From Brucellaceae bacterium (GTDB lineage: Bacteria > Pseudomonadota > Alphaproteobacteria > Rhizobiales > Rhizobiaceae), in assembly GCA_020637755.1 (NCBI GenBank), contig JACKJW010000001.1, positions 62,001 through 126,000 on the forward strand: a stretch of 64,000 nucleotides of DNA, read 5' to 3'. The position numbers and the translations under genes are program-made. Shown piece after piece: positions 59,662 to 64,000 of the stretch (positions within the stretch are counted from its first letter, which is position 1; every line of letters starts with the position of its first letter). The notes under the pieces are model-generated. The model was not told where the DNA came from. It made no database searches and was given only the letters and a program-made list of their open reading frames with translations.

Positions 59662-62600
59662 CAGTGCGCCTGCCCATTCCTGCTTCCACCATCGCCAACC
59701 AGAGGCTGGCCGCGGACCCGTCGCTCTCGGCCTGGGTCTCGGCCAATGCCGGTTCCGGAAAGACCCATGTGCTGGCGAGCCGGGTGATCCGCCTGCTGCT
59801 GGCGGGCACCGACCCGCAGAAAATTCTCTGCCTGACCTATACCAAGGCCGCTGCCGCCAACATGGCGAACCGGGTGTTCCGGACACTGGGCGACTGGGCC
59901 ATGATGGACGAAGCCGCGCTTGGCGCAGCCATCGAAGACATGGAAGGTACAGCCCCCGGGAAGGACAAGCTGAAGCGGGCGCGTCAGCTTTTCGCGCGCG
60001 CGCTGGAAACGCCCGGCGGGCTGAAAATCCAGACCATCCATGCCTTTTGCGAGGCAGTGCTGCACCAGTTTCCGCTGGAAGCCAACATTGCCGGCCATTT
60101 CGAGATGCTGGACAGCCAGATGGAAACCGCGCTGGTGGCCGAGGCGCGGCGCGACCTGCTGACCGGGGCCAGCCATGGCGATGGCGGCGCCCTTGTGCAG
60201 GCCTTTGCCACCGTGCTGTCGCTCGGAGGCGAGCACGGGCTGGACGGGCTGCTTGACGGCATTGTGCGGGCGCGCGACGGGCTGCGGGAATTTCTCGATT
60301 TCCACAAGGGTGCAGACGGCTGCCTTGCCTCGCTTCGCGAAGAACACGGTTTTGTGCCAGGTGATGATGCCGCCACCGTTGCCTCGGCTGCCTGGCCGCT
60401 GCCGGGTCTGGAGCCGGACTATGTGACGCAGCTCAAGGCTTCCGCAGAACGGGCCGGCGCCGCAAAGGCCCATGATCTGGCCTATGGTCTTCATGCGGCC
60501 GGTGGCGAGACCGATCCGGAACAGCGCCTCGCCATGGCAGCATCCGCCCTGCTGACCTCCAAGGGCGCGTTGCGCGGCCTCGGCGGCCTGTTTGCCGCAA
60601 AGGTCAAGAAGGATTGCCCGGATGCCGACGAGCGCTATCTGGCCGGGGCCGAGGCCCTGATCGCGGTGCTCGACCGTCTGGCGCTGCTGCGCATGCTGGA
60701 CGCCACTCACGCGGCGCTGACCATCGCCGACTGGATGATTGCCCGCTATGAATCCCTGAAGCGGGCGCGCGGCTATCTCGATTTCAACGATCTGATCATG
60801 CGGACCTCCGCGCTGCTGAAGCGCCCGGATGCCGGGCCGTGGGTGCAATACAAGCTCGACCAGGGGATCGACCATGTGCTGGTGGACGAAGCACAGGACA
60901 CCAGCCCGGTGCAGTGGGACGTGGTGACGCGGCTGACGGCCGAGTTCTTTACCGGAGAGGGTGCGCGCGCCAACATCCTGCGCACGGTGTTTGCGGTCGG
61001 AGACGACAAGCAATCGATCTATTCCTTCCAGGGTGCCGAACCGGAAGCCTTCGAGGGCACGCGGCGGGCGATCGAGGCCAAGGCGCGAGACGCCGGACGT
61101 CAGTTCGAACCGGTCAAGCTCAGCCATTCCTTCCGCTCCACGCGCGACGTTCTCGACGCCGTCGATCTTGTCTTCGGGCCGGAAACAGCACGAAAGGGCC
61201 TGTCGCAGGGCGGCGAACCGCTGAAGCACGAGGCCATCCGTGAGCATCACCCCGGACTGGTGGAGGTCTGGCCTTCCATCGGGGCCGAGGCGGTGGAGGA
61301 TGAAGACGACTGGACGAAGCCGGTGGATCACGCCTCCGCACCCGCCGCGCGGCTGGCTGATGCGATTGCGCGGACCATTGACGGCTGGCTGCAATCCGGT
61401 GCGATGATCGAGGGCAAGGGCCGGCGCATCCGGGCGGGCGACATTCTGGTGCTGGTGCGCAAGCGCGACCGCTTCATCCATGCACTGTCGCGCCGGCTGA
61501 AGGACCTGTCGATCCCCGTGGCCGGGGCGGACAGGCTGTCGCTGCCCAGCCACATTGCCGTGAAGGACCTGCTGGCCATCGGCCGCTTCGTGATGCAGCC
61601 CCATGATGACTTGTCGCTGGCTGCGGCCCTGAAGAGCCCGGTGTTCGGGCTCGACGACGGCATGCTGATGGAGCTGGCATTTGCGCGCACGCCGAAGCAG
61701 ACGCTCTGGTCGCGGCTGCTCGATGCCGCCAGGACCGACATCCGCCTCGTGGAATCCGCAACGCTTCTCACCCGCTGGCGGGCGGAAGCCGGATACAAGC
61801 GCGCGGCCGATTTTTATGCCGCGCTGCTCGGCCGCGACGGCGTGCGGCGCAAGATGATGGCCCGGCTCGGCCCGGAGGCCGGCGAAATTCTCGATGAGTT
61901 CCTGGCCTTCGCGCTGGCACGCGAAAAGCTCGGCGCGGGCGACATGGAAGGGTTTCTGGCCACTCTGGAAGCGAGCGGGCCGGACATCAAGCGTGAGATG
62001 GACCAGGGGCGCGGCGAGGTGCGCATCATGACGGTGCACGCGTCCAAGGGACTGGAAGCGCCGGTTGTCTTTCTGGCCGACAGCGGGTCGGCGCCGTTCC
62101 ACGCTTCGCATCTGCCGCAGCTGGTCAGCTACCGGCGCAAGGGCGTGGCCGACCCGGTGCGCCGCTGGCTGTGGCGCGGCCCGGCCGCCCATGCCAATGC
62201 GGCATCCCGCGCCATTGACGAGGTGCTGAAGGAGAAGACGGAGGAAGAATATCGCCGCCTGCTCTACGTGGGGATGACGCGGGCGGAAGACCGCCTGATC
62301 GTCTGCGGTTATCACGGCACGCGAAAGCCGGGCGATGGCACCTGGCTCAGCCTCGTGCGCGATGGGCTTGCCGATGCGCAGGCGACGGCGGTGACCCCTG
62401 ATCCCGTGACCGGCCTTGAGGTGCTGCGGTTCCGCGTTTCGACGGGCACCGTCACGGTTAAGGAAAAGGCGAAGGGCGGTGCGGAAACGTCAGTGCCGCC
62501 GTTGACCTTCGACCCCTCGGTGCCGCTGGAAAGACCGCGTGACCTGCCACGGCCGCTGTCACCCTCGGGAGCCGCGCTGTTGATCGAGGATATGCCGGAA

Positions 62601-63173
62601 ACGGCCGGCCCTGCCCTGTCGCCGGTGCTGGATGGCGGGCAGGCCGCGCCGCTCGCCATCCGCCGCGGCATTGCCATCCACAAGCTGTTCCAGATGCTGC
62701 CGGACATGGAACCGGAGCGGCGGCGCGATGCGGCGGCGGCCTGGCTGGCACAGACCGGTGCGGACTGGCCGGACGGCGAACAGGACCGGGCGCTCCGGAC
62801 CACGCTTGCGGTATTGGATGACCCGCGTTTCCGCGACGCCTTTGCGCCGGGTTCCCGCGCCGAGGTCAACATTTCCGGCACCGTGACCGTACGCGGCCAG
62901 CCGCATCAGGTGAGCGGCGTTATCGACAGGCTAGCGGTGATGGACGACCGCGTCCTCGTCCTCGATTTCAAGACCAACCGGCCTCCCCCGGTGAAGCCTG
63001 AGGATGTGCCGCAGGCCTATGTGGTGCAGATGGCGCTCTATGCCGCCCTTCTTGCGCCGCTCTATCCCGGCAGGCGCATCGAACCGGCCCTTCTCTACAC
63101 GGAAGCCGCGCGGCTTGTTGCCGTTGGCGAAGACGTGATGGCTGCCGCCCTTGCCCGACTCGGACAGGCGTGA
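59658..63173 (+). CDS. addA: AddA, UvrD-type helicase and nuclease subunit
   Basis: 1171 residues from the ATG at 59658, overlapping addB by four bases. Superfamily I helicase motifs: SANAGSGKTHVLASRVIRLL (Walker A), HVLVDEAQDTSPVQWDV (motif II), AVGDDKQSIYSFQGAEP (motif III), VRIMTVHASKGLEAPVVFLA (motif V), RRLLYVGMTRAEDRLIV (motif VI). C-terminal nuclease with DDRVLVLDFKTNRPPP. Makes the AddAB enzyme with AddB. Complete and normal in length. Confidence 0.96.
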   Translation: MTVRLPIPASTIANQRLAADPSLSAWVSANAGSGKTHVLASRVIRLLLAGTDPQKILCLTYTKAAAANMANRVFRTLGDWAMMDEAALGAAIEDMEGTAPGKDKLKRARQLFARALETPGGLKIQTIHAFCEAVLHQFPLEANIAGHFEMLDSQMETALVAEARRDLLTGASHGDGGALVQAFATVLSLGGEHGLDGLLDGIVRARDGLREFLDFHKGADGCLASLREEHGFVPGDDAATVASAAWPLPGLEPDYVTQLKASAERAGAAKAHDLAYGLHAAGGETDPEQRLAMAASALLTSKGALRGLGGLFAAKVKKDCPDADERYLAGAEALIAVLDRLALLRMLDATHAALTIADWMIARYESLKRARGYLDFNDLIMRTSALLKRPDAGPWVQYKLDQGIDHVLVDEAQDTSPVQWDVVTRLTAEFFTGEGARANILRTVFAVGDDKQSIYSFQGAEPEAFEGTRRAIEAKARDAGRQFEPVKLSHSFRSTRDVLDAVDLVFGPETARKGLSQGGEPLKHEAIREHHPGLVEVWPSIGAEAVEDEDDWTKPVDHASAPAARLADAIARTIDGWLQSGAMIEGKGRRIRAGDILVLVRKRDRFIHALSRRLKDLSIPVAGADRLSLPSHIAVKDLLAIGRFVMQPHDDLSLAAALKSPVFGLDDGMLMELAFARTPKQTLWSRLLDAARTDIRLVESATLLTRWRAEAGYKRAADFYAALLGRDGVRRKMMARLGPEAGEILDEFLAFALAREKLGAGDMEGFLATLEASGPDIKREMDQGRGEVRIMTVHASKGLEAPVVFLADSGSAPFHASHLPQLVSYRRKGVADPVRRWLWRGPAAHANAASRAIDEVLKEKTEEEYRRLLYVGMTRAEDRLIVCGYHGTRKPGDGTWLSLVRDGLADAQATAVTPDPVTGLEVLRFRVSTGTVTVKEKAKGGAETSVPPLTFDPSVPLERPRDLPRPLSPSGAALLIEDMPETAGPALSPVLDGGQAAPLAIRRGIAIHKLFQMLPDMEPERRRDAAAAWLAQTGADWPDGEQDRALRTTLAVLDDPRFRDAFAPGSRAEVNISGTVTVRGQPHQVSGVIDRLAVMDDRVLVLDFKTNRPPPVKPEDVPQAYVVQMALYAALLAPLYPGRRIEPALLYTEAARLVAVGEDVMAAALARLGQA

Positions 63174-63244
63174 CAAAAGGTTGCCTTGAAGTGCCGCCGT
63201 GGCGGCCCCACATTGTGCGGGACATGATTTCAAGGAGAGCCAAG

Positions 63245-63568
63245 ATGGCGACAGTCAAGGTGGACAAGGCGAACTTCCAGTCGGAAGTTCTCGACGCAGC
63301 CGAGCCGGTTGTGGTGGATTTCTGGGCAGAATGGTGCGGCCCGTGCAAGATGATTGCCCCGGCGCTGGACGAGATCGCCGGCGAGATGGCCGGCAAGGCG
63401 AAGATCGCCAAGCTGAACATCGACGAGAACCCGGAGCTTGCCGCCCAGTTCGGCGTGCGCTCGATCCCGACGCTGATGATCTTCAAGGGCGGCGAAGTGG
63501 CCGACATGAAGGTGGGTGCCGCCCCGAAGACGGCGCTTTCGAGCTGGATTTCCGGCTCGGTCGCCTGA
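63245..63568 (+). CDS. trxA: Thioredoxin 1
   Basis: 107 residues from the ATG at 63245 (MATVKVDKANFQSEVLDAAE) with GGAGAGCCAAG upstream. Active site DFWAEWCGPCKMIAP and cis-Pro segment RSIPTLMIFKGGE. A general cytoplasmic disulfide reductase. It lies 71 bp after addA and is followed by a terminator. Confidence 0.97.
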   Translation: MATVKVDKANFQSEVLDAAEPVVVDFWAEWCGPCKMIAPALDEIAGEMAGKAKIAKLNIDENPELAAQFGVRSIPTLMIFKGGEVADMKVGAAPKTALSSWISGSVA

Positions 63569-63595
63569 CCCTCGCATGACTTTCTTTCTTTGACG

Positions 63596-63633
63596 GAAGG
63601 CCCGGCCAGCAGCGCCGGGCCTTCTGCCTTTTG
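63596..63633 (+). terminator. Intrinsic terminator after trxA
   Basis: GAAGGCCCGG and CCGGGCCTTC, a 10-bp stem with a 9-base loop, followed by TGCCTTTT; between the convergent trxA and comM stops. Confidence 0.75.
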
Positions 63634-63642
63634 GGCTTTGCG

Positions 63643-64000
63643 TCACGCGAAGGCCGGTGATGTCATGCGCTCGGCGGCGAGCCGGTAGGAAATGGCCTCG
63701 GCCAGATGGATGCGCCCGACCTGGTCCACGGCGTCGAGATCGGCCAGCGTGCGCGCCACCTTGAGGATGCGGTGATAGGCGCGGGCAGAGAAATTCGCCT
63801 TTTCCGCCGCATCATGCAGCAGTTGCAGACCAGCCGGATCGGGCGCCGCGACGGTCTCGACCAGGGCCGTCGGGCAATGGGCGTTGGCTGTGGCGGGCGG
63901 CAGGCCCAGCGCCTCGTAGCGCGCCGACTGGATGGACCGCGCACGTGCCACGCGCGCTGCGATCGTCGCTGACGTCTCCGAGGGTGCGGGGCGGATCAGG
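63643..64000 (-). CDS. comM: ComM/YifB-family AAA ATPase (C-terminal part only)
   Basis: Only the last ~118 codons lie in the window; the gene runs off the right edge. The frame reads through the window end (SETSATIAARVARARSIQSA) into the C-terminal Mg-chelatase domain: LQLLHDAAEKANFSARAYHR, ILKVARTLADLDAVDQVGRI, HLAEAISYR. This is the ComM/YifB ending. ComM is a hexameric helicase that helps branch migration during natural transformation. Convergent with trxA. Confidence 0.88.
   Translation of the reverse strand, partial: LIRPAPSETSATIAARVARARSIQSARYEALGLPPATANAHCPTALVETVAAPDPAGLQLLHDAAEKANFSARAYHRILKVARTLADLDAVDQVGRIHLAEAISYRLAAERMTSPAFA

Noticed and set aside
59589..62315. A 908-codon open frame on the minus strand opposite addA
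   Set aside because: It lies fully antisense to a gene with complete helicase motifs. Long antisense frames are expected in GC-rich coding DNA, and its translation has no recognisable domain. Similar frames opposite ahcY and chvG were rejected for the same reason.

Overview
This is GC-rich chromosomal DNA from an alphaproteobacterium, almost certainly of the order Hyphomicrobiales (Rhizobiales). The evidence is gene content and order: tolQRAB with ybgC, ruvCAB with rcdA, efp beside an inositol monophosphatase gene, and the block pckA / chvI-chvG / manX-ptsH / ahcY / divL / tsaE-amgK / murU / addB-addA / trxA. L31 is the cysteine-free type usual in this class. I cannot name the genus. No tRNA, rRNA, CRISPR array, intact insertion sequence or prophage was seen.

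Layout. 0-6.5 kb: envelope genes (tolB partial, tolA, tolR, tolQ, ybgC on the minus strand; a secreted GH5 glycosidase; a PliG-like secreted protein; a Tat-exported L,D-transpeptidase). 6.6-10.9 kb: ruvC, a VapBC-like toxin-antitoxin pair, ruvA, a small membrane protein and ruvB, followed by rcdA and a noncoding region with two perfect CtrA boxes and a possible small RNA. 11-17.3 kb: TSUP exporter, thiE, Sel1-repeat protein, efp, suhB, and a MotA-like/OmpA-like motor pair. 17.3-24.4 kb: accessory redox and regulatory genes (glutathionyl-hydroquinone reductase, DOPA-type dioxygenase, NADP-binding protein, LysR, GlxA-type AraC, isochorismatase, ArsR with a tandem SRPBCC protein). 24.5-35.4 kb: BON-MscS channel, LuxR/alpha-beta-hydrolase fusion, leucine-rich-repeat protein, TMEM43-like protein, FAD dehydrogenase, ClpP-like secreted protein, ABC exporter. 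35.7-40.3 kb: rpmE, then a single-chain restriction-modification enzyme with a 90-residue partner, then about 700 bp without a gene that holds a strongly folded RNA-like domain. 40.3-44.5 kb: acyl-CoA dehydrogenase, alkB, a secreted unknown, Kbp-like BON-LysM protein, arfB. 44.5-64 kb: the conserved pckA-to-trxA block, ending in a partial comM.

Functional threads. Cell-cycle control appears twice: rcdA (CtrA proteolysis), with a CtrA box 112 bp upstream, and divL, a histidine-kinase-like protein with Tyr in place of the phospho-accepting His. Recombinational repair is represented by ruvABC and addAB, with alkB for alkylation damage. Envelope upkeep is represented by Tol-Pal, L,D-transpeptidase, the AmgK/MurU recycling route and ChvG/ChvI acid and envelope sensing. 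The PTS-Ntr branch has EIIA and HPr, but hprK, expected between chvG and manX, is absent.

The most notable items are: (1) a folded RNA of about 150 nt at 39805-39953, beginning directly after GTGA and resembling a HEARO/omega-RNA (IscB-associated) with at most a decayed ORF after it; (2) a possible CtrA-controlled small RNA at 10744-10843; (3) the VapBC-like pair inside the ruv cluster; (4) loss of hprK from its usual locus; (5) a LuxR-hydrolase fusion whose catalytic residues are altered.
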